A stretch of DNA of 35,932 nucleotides from an uncultured Paracoccaceae bacterium (lineage in GTDB: Bacteria; Pseudomonadota; Alphaproteobacteria; Rhodobacterales; Rhodobacteraceae), in NCBI GenBank assembly GCA_937920555.1, contig CAKZTM010000039.1, forward strand, positions 1 through 35,932, written 5' to 3'. Both the position numbers and the translations under genes were made by a program. Positions 1-8,171 of this stretch are shown here, piece by piece. The notes beneath the pieces are model-generated. The model was not told the DNA's origin. It worked only from the letters and a program-made list of their open reading frames with translations, and did no database searches. Positions within the stretch are counted from its first letter, which is position 1. Every line of letters begins with the position of its first letter.

Positions 1-1
1 C

Positions 2-2077
2 TTGCCCGGCAGCGGTGTCTCGGCGGCGGAGTTTTGGGACGGTCTGGCCGGATTGGTTGCCGATTTTGGCCCGCGCCGAAACGCTCTTTTGGCCCGACGT
101 GAAGACCTCCAGCGCCAGATTGATGCATGGCACGACGCCCAGCCGGGGCCATTTGATGCCGATGCCTACAAAGCCTTCCTGACAGAGATCGGCTATTTGG
201 TCCCTGAGGGCGCTGATTTTTCCATCGAGACTGAAAACGTAGACCCCGAGATTGCCAAAGTGCCCGGCCCGCAGCTTGTGGTCCCTGTGATGAACGCGCG
301 CTACGCGCTCAACGCGGCCAACGCCCGTTGGGGCTCGCTCTATGACGCACTTTATGGCACCGATGCTCTGGGCGACCGGGCCACGGGCAAGAGCTATGAT
401 GCTGAGCGCGGGTCGCGGGTAATTGCCTGGGCCAAGGATTTTCTGGACAAATCTGCCCCGTTGGCAGGCGGCTCTTGGGGGATCGTGGCGAACGTGTTCG
501 TCAAAAACGGCGCACTCTTTGTAGATGGCCCGGCTGGCGAAACAGGCCTCGCAGACCCGTCGCAATTTGTGGGCTTCAATGGCGAGGCCGACGCACCCAC
601 GGAGGTTTTCCTGAGCAAAAACGGCCTCTTGGTCGATATCGTTTTTGACCGCAGCTCTGAGATTGGCGCATCCGATCCAGCGGGCATATCGGACGTGATC
701 CTAGAGAGCGCCATGACCGCGATCATGGATTGTGAGGATTCGGTCGCAGCCGTTGACGCCGAAGACAAGGTGCTGACCTATTCCAACTGGCTTGGCCTGA
801 TGAAAGGTGATCTGCAAGAGACGCTAGAGAAAGGCGGCAAGACCGTCACCCGCGTGCTCAATCAGGATGTAGGCTTCACGCGCCCCGACGGCTCAAAAGG
901 CGGGCACAAAGGCCGCGCCCTGATGCTTGTGCGCAATGTGGGCCTTCTGATGTCCAACCCCACGATCACCATCAACGGCGAAGAGATCGCAGAATGCATC
1001 ATGGATGCGCTCACCACCGTGCTCTGCGCTAGCCATGACCTCAAGCGCGACAGCGGCAATTCGGTCCACGGCTCCGTCTACGTGGTCGAGCCGAAACTCC
1101 ACGGCCCCGAAGAAGTGACCATGGTCGATGAGATGATGGCGCGGGTGGAGGACATCCTTGGCCTGCCGCGCTACACTGTGAAAATCGGCATCATGGACGA
1201 GGAGCGGCGCACAACCGTCAACCTCAAAGAGTGTATCCGCGCCGCCAAACACCGGGTGGCCTTTATCAACACGGGCTTCCTTGACCGGACCGGTGACGAG
1301 ATCCACACCTCCATGAATGCAGGGGCTATGATCCGCAAAGGCGAGATGAAAGCGACCGCTTGGATCGCGGCCTATGAGGATCAAAATGTCGATGTGGGCT
1401 TGGCTTGCGGTCTGCCCGGACGTGCGCAAATCGGCAAAGGCATGTGGGCCGCGCCCGACCTCATGGGCAATATGCTCAAAGAGAAGATCGGACACCCGCA
1501 ATCAGGGGCCAACACCGCTTGGGTGCCAAGCCCGACCGCCGCGACCCTTCACGCGACCCACTACCATGAGGTTGACGTCTTCGCGCGGCAGGACGAATTG
1601 CGCAAAGCAGGCGCCCGGGGCTCTCTGGATGACATCCTCCGCGTGCCTCTGGCCGATGGCCATAACTGGTTTGAGGATGAGATCGCGGCAGAGTTGGAAA
1701 ACAATGCCCAAGGCATCCTTGGCTATGTGGTCCGCTGGGTCGATCAGGGCGTCGGTTGCTCCAAAGTGCCCGACATCAACAATGTGGGGCTGATGGAGGA
1801 TCGCGCGACCTGCCGTATCTCAGCCCAACACATGGCCAACTGGCTGCACCACGGCGTTGTGTCCGAGGATCAGATCATGGCCGTCATGAAGAAAATGGCG
1901 GCGGTCGTTGACGGGCAAAACGCAGGCGACATCGCCTACACACCCATGGCCCCCGGTTTCGGTGGCCAAGCCTTTAAAGCCGCCTGCGACCTTGTTTTGA
2001 AAGGCGTGGACCAACCAAGCGGATATACAGAGCCCGTGCTTCATGCGCGGCGTCTGGCACTCAAAGCGGAAAAATAA
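2..2077 (+). CDS. glcB: malate synthase G, 5'-truncated by window edge
   Basis: Condenses glyoxylate with acetyl-CoA to malate in the cytoplasm (glyoxylate/C2 assimilation). The reading frame is open to the left edge; compared with the roughly 723-residue E. coli GlcB, about 25–30 N-terminal residues lie outside the window, so the apparent TTG start at base 2 is not the real start. Family stretches are clear: [34 protein letters not shown], the LVRNVG segment with the Arg (residue 311 of this frame) matching catalytic Arg338 of E. coli, GIMDEERRT, and LMEDRAT with the Asp (residue 600) matching catalytic Asp631. The C-terminus (NGYTEPLLHA-like) is intact. It reads alone, followed by a candidate terminator. 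Identification is very secure; only the 5' end is missing. Confidence 0.97.
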   Translation: MPGSGVSAAEFWDGLAGLVADFGPRRNALLARREDLQRQIDAWHDAQPGPFDADAYKAFLTEIGYLVPEGADFSIETENVDPEIAKVPGPQLVVPVMNARYALNAANARWGSLYDALYGTDALGDRATGKSYDAERGSRVIAWAKDFLDKSAPLAGGSWGIVANVFVKNGALFVDGPAGETGLADPSQFVGFNGEADAPTEVFLSKNGLLVDIVFDRSSEIGASDPAGISDVILESAMTAIMDCEDSVAAVDAEDKVLTYSNWLGLMKGDLQETLEKGGKTVTRVLNQDVGFTRPDGSKGGHKGRALMLVRNVGLLMSNPTITINGEEIAECIMDALTTVLCASHDLKRDSGNSVHGSVYVVEPKLHGPEEVTMVDEMMARVEDILGLPRYTVKIGIMDEERRTTVNLKECIRAAKHRVAFINTGFLDRTGDEIHTSMNAGAMIRKGEMKATAWIAAYEDQNVDVGLACGLPGRAQIGKGMWAAPDLMGNMLKEKIGHPQSGANTAWVPSPTAATLHATHYHEVDVFARQDELRKAGARGSLDDILRVPLADGHNWFEDEIAAELENNAQGILGYVVRWVDQGVGCSKVPDINNVGLMEDRATCRISAQHMANWLHHGVVSEDQIMAVMKKMAAVVDGQNAGDIAYTPMAPGFGGQAFKAACDLVLKGVDQPSGYTEPVLHARRLALKAEK

Positions 2078-2133
2078 GACGCCCGGTAAATAACAATGAA
2101 GCGGTGCCGCCCTCAAGGCTCGAACTGTTTTTG

Positions 2134-2161
2134 GGCAGCAACGCGGCTTTGCCTTTTATTT
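2134..2161 (+). terminator. candidate intrinsic terminator after glcB
   Basis: GGCA (2134–2137) pairs with TGCC (2150–2153). Two further GC pairs sit inside with a small bulge, and the T-rich tail TTTTATTT follows at once. It lies about 57 bp after the malate synthase stop and 50 bp before the next start, so it would separate the two genes. The stem is short and bulged, so this is only a candidate. Confidence 0.4.
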
Positions 2162-2211
2162 ACCCGCTTTGGGCAGTAATATCAGGGCAGTCATGTGTAA
2201 GCCTAGATGAG

Positions 2212-2982
2212 ATGATGAGAAAACCTGTCGTCGGCATTATCGCCAATTACTATTTGATAAACGATGAATACCCGGCCCAAGCGGTGGGGCGGATGAACGT
2301 GGATGCCGTCGCAGATGTGACCGGAGCCTTGCCGCTGATCATCCCGTCACTGCCCACGGCCACGGACATTCCAGCGCTGATGGGGACCTGCGACGGTTTT
2401 TTGTTCACAGGTGGCCGGCCAAATGTGCATCCCGATGAATATGGCCATGATGAAACCGAAGCACACGGTGCGTTTGACCGCGACCGCGACCGGTTGGTTT
2501 TGCCGCTGATCCGCGCTTGCTTGGATGCGGGACTGCCGATTTTGGGCGTCTGTCGCGGGTTTCAGGAGTTCAACGTGGCTATGGGCGGGACATTACATCC
2601 CGAAATCAGGGATTTGCCGGGCCGAATGAACCACCGGATGCCTCCCGATGGCACGTTGGAGGAGAAATTCGCGCTGCGCCACGACATTACCCTGACGCCG
2701 GGCGGAAAATTTGCGCAAATCTTCGGCGCAGAGACGGTTTTGGTCAATTCGCTGCACGGGCAGGGGATTGAGGAGCCGGGGGACCGGATTGTTATTGAAG
2801 GCCGCGCGCCTGACGGCACACCCGAGGCGATCCATATTGAAGGGGCCCCGGGTTTTGCCTTGGCGGTGCAATGGCACCCGGAATATCAGGCGGATAAAGA
2901 CAAAGTGTCTCGTCCGTTGTTCGAAGCCTTCGGGGATGCGGTCAACCGCTGGTCCGCGGGCGAGGCATGGGCGGCTGAATAA
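2212..2982 (+). CDS. class I glutamine amidotransferase / gamma-glutamyl hydrolase family (peptidase C26, PuuD-like)
   Basis: A stand-alone class I amidotransferase-fold hydrolase of about 256 residues, the usual length for PuuD-type gamma-glutamyl-GABA hydrolases, which release GABA from its gamma-glutamyl adduct in putrescine breakdown. The nucleophile elbow GVCRGFQEFN places the catalytic Cys at residue 114; WHPEYQ supplies His222 and Glu224 of the triad. TGGRPNVHPDEY and SLHGQGIEEPG are also typical of this group. The frame runs open upstream to 2104, but conserved homology begins at KPVVGI, so I chose the tandem ATG codons at 2212/2215; the SD sequence is weak. No other polyamine genes adjoin it, so the substrate is inferred from family resemblance only. 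It could also act on another gamma-glutamyl amide. Confidence 0.85.
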   Translation: MMRKPVVGIIANYYLINDEYPAQAVGRMNVDAVADVTGALPLIIPSLPTATDIPALMGTCDGFLFTGGRPNVHPDEYGHDETEAHGAFDRDRDRLVLPLIRACLDAGLPILGVCRGFQEFNVAMGGTLHPEIRDLPGRMNHRMPPDGTLEEKFALRHDITLTPGGKFAQIFGAETVLVNSLHGQGIEEPGDRIVIEGRAPDGTPEAIHIEGAPGFALAVQWHPEYQADKDKVSRPLFEAFGDAVNRWSAGEAWAAE

Positions 2983-3373
2983 ACCTGATCGTCGATCAAA
3001 ATAATTCGCATTTGCAATCTGCGCCTAAGAGCCGCAAAAACGGCGCTAAGGTAGCTGAAATGCCCCATGCGCCGGGGGGCCCAGACCTGCGATAAAACTC
3101 GCAATATGGGCCTGATGGACCGGACCGAGCCCGGCACTTATTCACAAAAATGTGCCGCGCGTGCCGCCTTTTGGCGCTTGCTGCAAACCAATACACCCCA
3201 GCATTGGCCATCGAATTCATCCCGATGTTAACCACTTCAAAAACCCCATAATCAACGGAAATCATTATGAAATCTAACTCTACTCCATTAATGGAGTAAT
3301 AGAGTGAAAACCGCTTCATATTGCGCCTCTCGCCGGACCATGCTCAAAGGCGGAAAAGACGCAGGAGACCCCC
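2983..3373 (+). other. 391-bp intergenic region with several inverted repeats
   Basis: No convincing gene is present; short open frames here are out of register with any family I recognise. The stretch holds TGATC-GTC-GATCA (2986–2998), GCCG/CGGC around an A-rich loop (3031–3044), a nested structure of GGCCC/GGGCC (3078–3082/3108–3112) enclosing GCGA/TCGC (3089–3092/3099–3102), and the 18-bp palindrome at 3281–3298. The right end carries the kdgK ribosome binding site AGGAG, about 8 bases before the start. It is probably the kdgK promoter region. A small RNA is possible but unproven. Confidence 0.5.
3281..3298. promoter_or_regulatory. 18-bp perfect palindrome, candidate operator upstream of kdgK
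   Basis: TACTCCATTAATGGAGTA is identical to its reverse complement over all 18 bases with no spacer. It ends 75 bp before the KDG kinase start, an appropriate place for a dimeric repressor or activator. There is no T-tract after it, so a terminator is unlikely. The cognate regulator is not in the window; GntR, LacI or IclR family proteins are common regulators of KDG metabolism, but none can be assigned from the site alone. Confidence 0.5.
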
Positions 3374-4264
3374 ATGGCAGCGAAACGACTAACCGGCATC
3401 GGCGAATGCATGATCGAGCTGGCCTCGGCAGGCGACGATCTTATGCGCAAAGGGTTTGCGGGCGATGTGGTCAACACCCTGTGGTACGCCCGCAAGGCGC
3501 TCCCGGCAAATTGGTCGGCCGCGTTTTACTCCGGCATCGGAACCGACCCGCAATCTCACGAAATGCGCCGCTTTTTGTCGAATGCCAACATCGATACGAC
3601 CGATATGCTGGAGGTGCCGGACCGCGTGCCGGGGCTCTACATGATCCATCTCGACGGGGCTGAGCGCAGCTTCAGCTATTGGCGTGACGCCTCCGCCGCG
3701 CGCAAACTTGCCTCGGACCGGGACCGGCTCAAAGCTGTGGTTGCCAATACCGATGCGCTTTATATTTCGGGCATCACGTTGGCAATTCTGCCGCAGGATG
3801 ACGCGGATTTCTTGATTGAAGAGCTCACAAACGCGCGCGCCCAAGGCAAGACGGTCGCCTTCGACCCCAACATCCGCCCGCGTCTGTGGTCTGACAAGAC
3901 GGCGATGCAGCGCACTATTGCACAGGCGGCCAAGGCCGCGTCCTTGATCCTGCCCAGCTTCGATGACGAGGCTGCAGCCTTCGGCGATCCGACCCCAAAA
4001 GCCACGTTGGAACGCTATGGTGGCGACGACGCGCTGGTGGTGGTTAAAAACGGTGCAGAAAGTGTGCTGGCCGGGCAGGGCGGCACACATGTCGAGCGCC
4101 CGACCGCCCCAGTGGCCAACCCGGTCGACACAACCGGCGCAGGAGATAGTTTCAACGGGGCGTTTTTGGCCCATTACCTGACCACTCGGGATATAGACGC
4201 CTCGATTTTGGCCGGACAAACCTGCGCCGCAGACGTCATCTGTCACTATGGTGCGATCATCTAA
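3374..4264 (+). CDS. kdgK: 2-dehydro-3-deoxygluconokinase (KDG kinase, PfkB family)
   Basis: Phosphorylates 2-keto-3-deoxygluconate to KDPG with ATP, feeding the lower Entner–Doudoroff pathway from uronate or aldonate breakdown. At 296 residues it matches PfkB/ribokinase sugar kinases. The N-terminal GIGECMIEL strand opens the fold. FSYWRDASAAR and FDPNIRPRLW are characteristic of KDG kinases within the family. The C-terminal signature DTTGAGDSFNGAF carries the catalytic base Asp258. The start ATG at 3374 has AGGAG about 8 bases upstream. It stands alone and converges with the PatB gene 53 bp downstream. No KDPG aldolase or uronate genes are nearby. The family is secure; KDG as substrate is likely from the motifs. 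Confidence 0.9.
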   Translation: MAAKRLTGIGECMIELASAGDDLMRKGFAGDVVNTLWYARKALPANWSAAFYSGIGTDPQSHEMRRFLSNANIDTTDMLEVPDRVPGLYMIHLDGAERSFSYWRDASAARKLASDRDRLKAVVANTDALYISGITLAILPQDDADFLIEELTNARAQGKTVAFDPNIRPRLWSDKTAMQRTIAQAAKAASLILPSFDDEAAAFGDPTPKATLERYGGDDALVVVKNGAESVLAGQGGTHVERPTAPVANPVDTTGAGDSFNGAFLAHYLTTRDIDASILAGQTCAADVICHYGAII

Positions 4265-4317
4265 ACCGGGGGGGCACCTGACCAACGCGTGCTAAACGCG
4301 GTGGAAGCCCTCAACGG

Positions 4318-5490
4318 CTATTGAAGATCGCCGAAAGCCTGCGCCAATCTGTCAACCGCCTCTTCAACCAGCGCCCTGCGGGTGGCGAAGTTGAACCGCA
4401 AATAACTCTCTCCACCGCGACCAAAACTGGGCCCTTGGTTCACGGCAATGCGGGCATCCTTGGCCACCCGGTCAGTGAACTCCTGCCGTGCCATCCCGGT
4501 GCCGGAAAAATCCACCCATGCCAAATAGGTGCTGTCCATATCCATCACCGACAATCCCGGTATCGCGTTCACACCGTCGCGAAAAATCCGGAAATTCTCC
4601 GCCAAATAGGCGCAAACCGCATCTGACCAATCCGCACCGCCCTCAAACGCGGCCTCCATCATACGCATCCCGAACCGGTTGGGTGTCCCCCCGAATGAAG
4701 CCTGCGCCTTGAGGATTTCCCCCTGCAAGCGCGTATCTTGAGCAATGATAAAACTGGTCTCGGCCCCCGCAATATTAAACCCCTTAGAGGCCGCAGACAC
4801 CGTCACCAACCGGTCGGTAATCTCAGGCGCCGCCACACCCGTCGGGATATGCTTGGCCCCCTGAAAGACCAGATCCATATGAATTTCATCGGAAACCAAG
4901 AGTAAATCATTGCGGGCACAAAACGCACCCAGCGCCTTAATCTCAGCCTCAGTCCAAAGCCGTCCGCATGGATTGTGCGGCGAGCAGAAAATCAGCATGC
5001 TCTCGGACCCATCAAGCTGATCCTGAAGTGCCTCCAAATCCATGTGGTAGCGACCATCCTCAAGAGGCATCTCGCTTTCAACAACCTTGCGCCCCTTGGC
5101 GGCAATCTTGCGGGCAAAGGCGTGATAAACGGGCGTGAAAATGACGATCCCATCACCGGGCTTCGAGAACGCCTCGATCAAAATGCCAAGCCCGGCCACA
5201 ACCCCGTGGGAAAATGACAGCCAATCAGGCTCCACCTTCCAACCGTGACGCGAAGCCATCCAGTCACATACAGCCGCCCGCACCGTATCTGTGTGGCCGT
5301 AATAGCCAAAAATATTTTGATCAATCTCAGCCCGCAAAACATCCGTGACCGATTGCGGCGGCTCAAAGTCCATATCCGCCACCCACATGGCCAAACCGTC
5401 CTCGGCCTCTACACCGCATGCCGCCATATTGTCCCATTTTTGCGAATGGGTGTTCTTGTGATGGATGATCTTGTCGAATTGGGTGGTCAT
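4318..5490 (-). CDS. patB: PatB/MalY-type pyridoxal-phosphate C-S lyase (cystathionine beta-lyase family)
   Basis: A fold-type I aminotransferase-like PLP enzyme of 390 residues. MalY/PatB proteins cleave the C–S bond of cystathionine or cysteine conjugates, giving pyruvate, ammonia and a thiol. Lys236 in SAASKGFNIAG is the Schiff-base lysine; SDEIHMDL holds the PLP-ring Asp, PHNPCGR the PLP-contacting Asn, and the C-terminal LRFNFA the substrate-carboxylate Arg. AMWVADMDFEPP near the N-terminus is typical of the MalY/PatB subgroup rather than of ordinary aspartate aminotransferases. The open frame extends to 5559, but ATG 5490 has AGGAGA at good spacing and matches the family start. It is transcribed away from def, with a 119-bp shared intergenic region. 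In marine relatives such enzymes may act on methionine- or DMSP-derived sulfur compounds; that is inference. Confidence 0.88.
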   Translation of the reverse strand: MTTQFDKIIHHKNTHSQKWDNMAACGVEAEDGLAMWVADMDFEPPQSVTDVLRAEIDQNIFGYYGHTDTVRAAVCDWMASRHGWKVEPDWLSFSHGVVAGLGILIEAFSKPGDGIVIFTPVYHAFARKIAAKGRKVVESEMPLEDGRYHMDLEALQDQLDGSESMLIFCSPHNPCGRLWTEAEIKALGAFCARNDLLLVSDEIHMDLVFQGAKHIPTGVAAPEITDRLVTVSAASKGFNIAGAETSFIIAQDTRLQGEILKAQASFGGTPNRFGMRMMEAAFEGGADWSDAVCAYLAENFRIFRDGVNAIPGLSVMDMDSTYLAWVDFSGTGMARQEFTDRVAKDARIAVNQGPSFGRGGESYLRFNFATRRALVEEAVDRLAQAFGDLQ

Positions 5491-5609
5491 GGGCTGTCTC
5501 TCCTTGTTGCGCGAAGACTGGCCATTTATCGTGCCGCCTTCAAGCCGCAAATGCGTCAAGTGCAGCTGATGGCTTGCATCCCAACGCAGTGGGTTTTAGA
5601 TGACGCTCC

Positions 5610-6146
5610 ATGACAAAAAGAACGATCCTTTTACATCCCGATCCGCGACTGAAGAAAACCTGTGCACAGGTCGCTGAGGTCAATGCCAAGATCGGCAATC
5701 TGGCCGACGATATGCTCGATACGATGTATGCAGCCCCCGGGATCGGGCTGGCGGCACCGCAAGTGGGCGTCGATGCGCGCATGTTGGTGATGGATTGTGC
5801 CGCGCGCGAAGAAGATGATGTGGAGACGGCGCAAGATCCCCGCGTGCTGATCAATCCGGTTGTCACATGGACCTCTGAGGAGACGAATGTCTACGAGGAA
5901 GGGTGCCTCTCGATCCCTGAAATATATGCGGATGTGACCCGCCCCAAACAGGTTCGCGTCAGCTTTCTCGATCAATCGGGCACATCCCATGAGGAGGAGT
6001 TCGACGGGCTTTGGGCCACCTGCGTCCAGCACGAGATTGATCATCTCGACGGGCGGCTCTTCATCGACTATCTCAGCTCGGTCAAACGCACGATGATCAC
6101 AAACAAGATGAAAAAGCTGAAGAAAGAGCGTGGACGGGTCGCCTGA
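5610..6146 (+). CDS. def: peptide deformylase
   Basis: Removes the N-formyl group from nascent polypeptides, as a metallo-hydrolase acting at the ribosome exit. All three family motifs are intact in 178 residues: motif 1 GIGLAAPQVG, motif 2 EGCLSIP with metal ligand Cys99, and motif 3 QHEIDHLDG with ligands His141 and His145 and catalytic Glu142. The Lys/Arg-rich C-terminal tail (KMKKLKKERGR) is usual for bacterial type I enzymes. It begins a tight operon: its stop TGA shares one base with the ATG of the deformylase-like gene, which in turn overlaps fmt. The SD before ATG 5610 is weak. This is presumably the functional deformylase of the pair. Confidence 0.96.
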   Translation: MTKRTILLHPDPRLKKTCAQVAEVNAKIGNLADDMLDTMYAAPGIGLAAPQVGVDARMLVMDCAAREEDDVETAQDPRVLINPVVTWTSEETNVYEEGCLSIPEIYADVTRPKQVRVSFLDQSGTSHEEEFDGLWATCVQHEIDHLDGRLFIDYLSSVKRTMITNKMKKLKKERGRVA

Positions 6147-6655
6147 TGCGCAAACCCTTCCTGATGTGGCCTGATACACGTCTGCGCAGTGCTGCGGCCC
6201 CGGTCGACGCCATTGATGACAGGGTGCGCGCGATCTGGGACGATATGCTCGACAGTATGTATGCCATGCCCGGCGTGGGTCTCGCCGCCCCCCAAATCGG
6301 TGTGATGGAGCGGTTGGCGGTGCTTGATTGCTCGGACGGGCATAATGAGCCGATCCGCCTTGCCAATCCTGAAATCCTGCATTCCTCCGCCCGGCTCAAT
6401 ATCCATGAAGAAGGCAGTCCGAACGTGCCGGGACATTTTGCCAAAGTCTCGCGTCCCCGCGCGGTCACCGTTCGCTACTTGGATGAAACCGGTGCGACCC
6501 AAGAGAAGGATTTCGTCCAGCTTTGGGCCACCTCGGTGCAACATCAGATCGACCACCTGAACGGCGTGATGTTCTTTGACCACCTCAGCCCGCTCAAACG
6601 CAAAATGCTGCTGGCCAAACACGCCAAAGGGCAAAAATGGAGGGGCGACAGATGA
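6146..6655 (+). CDS. deformylase-like protein lacking catalytic residues
   Basis: Clearly homologous to the preceding deformylase along its whole 169 residues and keeps motif 1 ([10 protein letters not shown]). However, motif 2 reads EEGSPNVPG, so the metal-ligand Cys is Ser91 and the following Leu-Ser is Pro-Asn. Motif 3 reads QHQIDHLNG: both His ligands (133, 137) remain but the catalytic Glu is Gln134. With one ligand and the general base gone, ordinary deformylase chemistry is not expected. The reading frame is intact, fits tightly between def and fmt (1-base overlap with def; ATGA overlap with fmt) and shows no decay, which argues for a selected role such as a partner of def, a ribosome-binding factor or a regulator. 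Tandem divergent def copies are common in Rhodobacteraceae. Automatic annotation would probably label it peptide deformylase. Confidence 0.9.
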   Translation: MRKPFLMWPDTRLRSAAAPVDAIDDRVRAIWDDMLDSMYAMPGVGLAAPQIGVMERLAVLDCSDGHNEPIRLANPEILHSSARLNIHEEGSPNVPGHFAKVSRPRAVTVRYLDETGATQEKDFVQLWATSVQHQIDHLNGVMFFDHLSPLKRKMLLAKHAKGQKWRGDR

Positions 6656-7560
6656 GGCTCATCTTTATGGGAACCCCGGACTTCTCGGTCCAAATACTCG
6701 GTGCGCTGGTGGATGCAGGCCATGAGATTGCTTGCGTCTATTCCCAACCCCCACGACCAAGCGGGCGCGGCAAGGCGGCGCGTAAAACCCCGGTTCATCA
6801 ACGGGCGGAGGCGCTTGGCCTTCCTGTGCGAACGCCGCTCAACTTCAAAGACCCAAGCGACGTTCGCGAACTAAAGGCCTTGGACGCGCAGATCGCCGTG
6901 GTTGTCGCCTACGGATTGCTCTTGCCGCAAGCTGTGCTGGACGGGCCTGCACGCGGATGCCTCAATATCCACGCCTCGCTCCTGCCGCGCTGGCGCGGGG
7001 CCGCGCCGATCCAGCGGGCGATCATGGCCGGTGATACGCAAACCGGCGTGTGCATCATGCAGATGGATGCAGGGCTCGATACGGGTCCGGTTTTGTTGCG
7101 GCGCGAGACCCCGATAGAGCCCAGCGACACAGCCGCCAGCCTTCACGACCGGCTGGCCGGGCTGGGGGCAAAAGCGATCTGCGATGCCTTGGCCCAGTTA
7201 GACACTCTCACACCCCAGCCGCAGCCAGAAACCGGCGCGACCTATGCCAAAAAGATCGACAAGGCAGAAGCCCGGATCGACTGGAGCGCACCTGCCACAA
7301 CCATTGACCGGCATATTCGAGGGCTCTCTCCGTTTCCCGGTGCCTGGTCTGAACTGGGGGGCGAGCGGATTAAATTCCTGATGTCATCGGTGGCGGCAGG
7401 CCAAGGTGCTCCGGGCGAAACCCTCGATGATGCGCTTACCATTGCTACGGGCTCGGGCGCGGTGAAAATACACCGCTTGCAACGGGCGGGTAAATCGGCC
7501 GCCGACACGCAAGACGTGCTGCGCGGATTTGCCATGCCCAAAGGGATTACACTCCGCTAG
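6652..7560 (+). CDS. fmt: methionyl-tRNA formyltransferase
   Basis: Formylates initiator Met-tRNA using 10-formyltetrahydrofolate, the step that makes deformylase necessary. At 302 residues (E. coli 315) it starts with the family's [11 protein letters not shown]. The catalytic core is [17 protein letters not shown], with Asn105 and His107, plus Asp143 in [10 protein letters not shown], matching Asn106/His108/Asp144 of E. coli. The C-terminal tRNA-binding domain includes [11 protein letters not shown] chose ATG 6652 rather than the in-frame ATG 6637 because it matches the family N-terminus, forms an ATGA overlap with the upstream stop, and has a G-rich SD (GGAGGGG) before it. Operon def–def-like–fmt. 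Confidence 0.96.
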   Translation: MRLIFMGTPDFSVQILGALVDAGHEIACVYSQPPRPSGRGKAARKTPVHQRAEALGLPVRTPLNFKDPSDVRELKALDAQIAVVVAYGLLLPQAVLDGPARGCLNIHASLLPRWRGAAPIQRAIMAGDTQTGVCIMQMDAGLDTGPVLLRRETPIEPSDTAASLHDRLAGLGAKAICDALAQLDTLTPQPQPETGATYAKKIDKAEARIDWSAPATTIDRHIRGLSPFPGAWSELGGERIKFLMSSVAAGQGAPGETLDDALTIATGSGAVKIHRLQRAGKSAADTQDVLRGFAMPKGITLR

Positions 7561-7605
7561 GCTTACTCCTATATAGATGCGTAGGGCTGAACGAGGGAGA
7601 CGCGC

Positions 7606-7842
7606 ATGAGTATTTTGCTTTTAGTGATAATTGGCACTGCGGCGGGATACATTGCCACGCAAGTGATGGATATGAATATCGGCTTGCCTCAAACAATAGC
7701 GGTTGGCGTGATCGGCGCATTGATCGGCGGTTGGCTGATCCGGTTCTTGTTGTCGATGATGGGCGCCGTCGCGGGCCTTGTCGGTGCGGTCTTTGGCGCT
7801 ATCCTTCTTTTGTGGCTCTACAAACGATACATGGGCCGCTGA
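7606..7842 (+). CDS. small membrane protein, GlsB/YeaQ/YmgE (transglycosylase-associated) family
   Basis: A 78-residue, almost wholly hydrophobic protein with about three membrane segments (roughly residues 2–18, 26–48 and 50–71) rich in Gly, ending in a short basic tail (YKRYMGR). The pattern GTAAGYIA, then GVIGALIGGWL, then GAVFGAILLLWLYK fits the YeaQ/YmgE/GlsB family of small stress-induced inner-membrane proteins whose biochemical role is unknown. ATG 7606 has GGGAG about 8 bases upstream. It follows fmt by 45 bp in the same direction and could be read through, though an AT-rich stretch (7567–7578) lies just before it. The family call is moderately secure; function is not assignable. Confidence 0.75.
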   Translation: MSILLLVIIGTAAGYIATQVMDMNIGLPQTIAVGVIGALIGGWLIRFLLSMMGAVAGLVGAVFGAILLLWLYKRYMGR

Positions 7843-8171
7843 GATGTTCGGGGGCGGAGAATCGGTGCCAACATTAACCATAGCTGACGGGCGGTGTGAT
7901 TTTGAATCCACAAATTGTGAGTGTCTTCTAAGCCACATACCGCGACAAAAGCCGTGCAAAGCTGTGGTTGGAAAATGAGCTTGGATAAAAACTTAGAGTT
8001 AATTGACTGATATTAAAGGTATTTAAATCTTATCAGTTGTATGAGCGAGGATGGCGTGATGTGGGGAATTTGCAGGTTTGAGTGGAGATTTAAAGAGACA
8101 TGCTCTATACGAAAGCCTTCAGTAAGAGAGAGTTTATCAAGTGGTTTTTGCGTTAATTGGGGGATTTCATA
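7843..8171 (+). other. 329-bp AT-rich intergenic region, leader of the glycan cluster
   Basis: Base composition falls visibly here compared with flanking genes, most strongly over about 7975–8030. No convincing gene is present. A TTGACT hexamer at 8003–8008 could be a -35 element, but the -10 at 17-bp spacing (AAATCT) is poor. A nested inverted repeat covers 8006–8037. The right end has GGGGGA about 7 bases before ATG 8172. It most likely holds the promoter and control sites for the downstream glycan genes. Confidence 0.5.
8006..8037. promoter_or_regulatory. nested inverted repeat in AT-rich leader, candidate regulator site
   Basis: ACTGATA (8006–8012) is complementary to TATCAGT (8031–8037). 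Immediately inside, TTAAA (8013–8017) is complementary to TTTAA (8022–8026) around a GGTA loop. It overlaps a TTGACT hexamer. It lies 135 bp before the first gene of the glycan cluster, so it may be an operator or an mRNA leader hairpin. No T-run follows. Confidence 0.4.

Noticed and set aside
3389-4285. 298-residue minus-strand open frame
   Set aside because: Complementary to kdgK across its length; shadow of codon bias.
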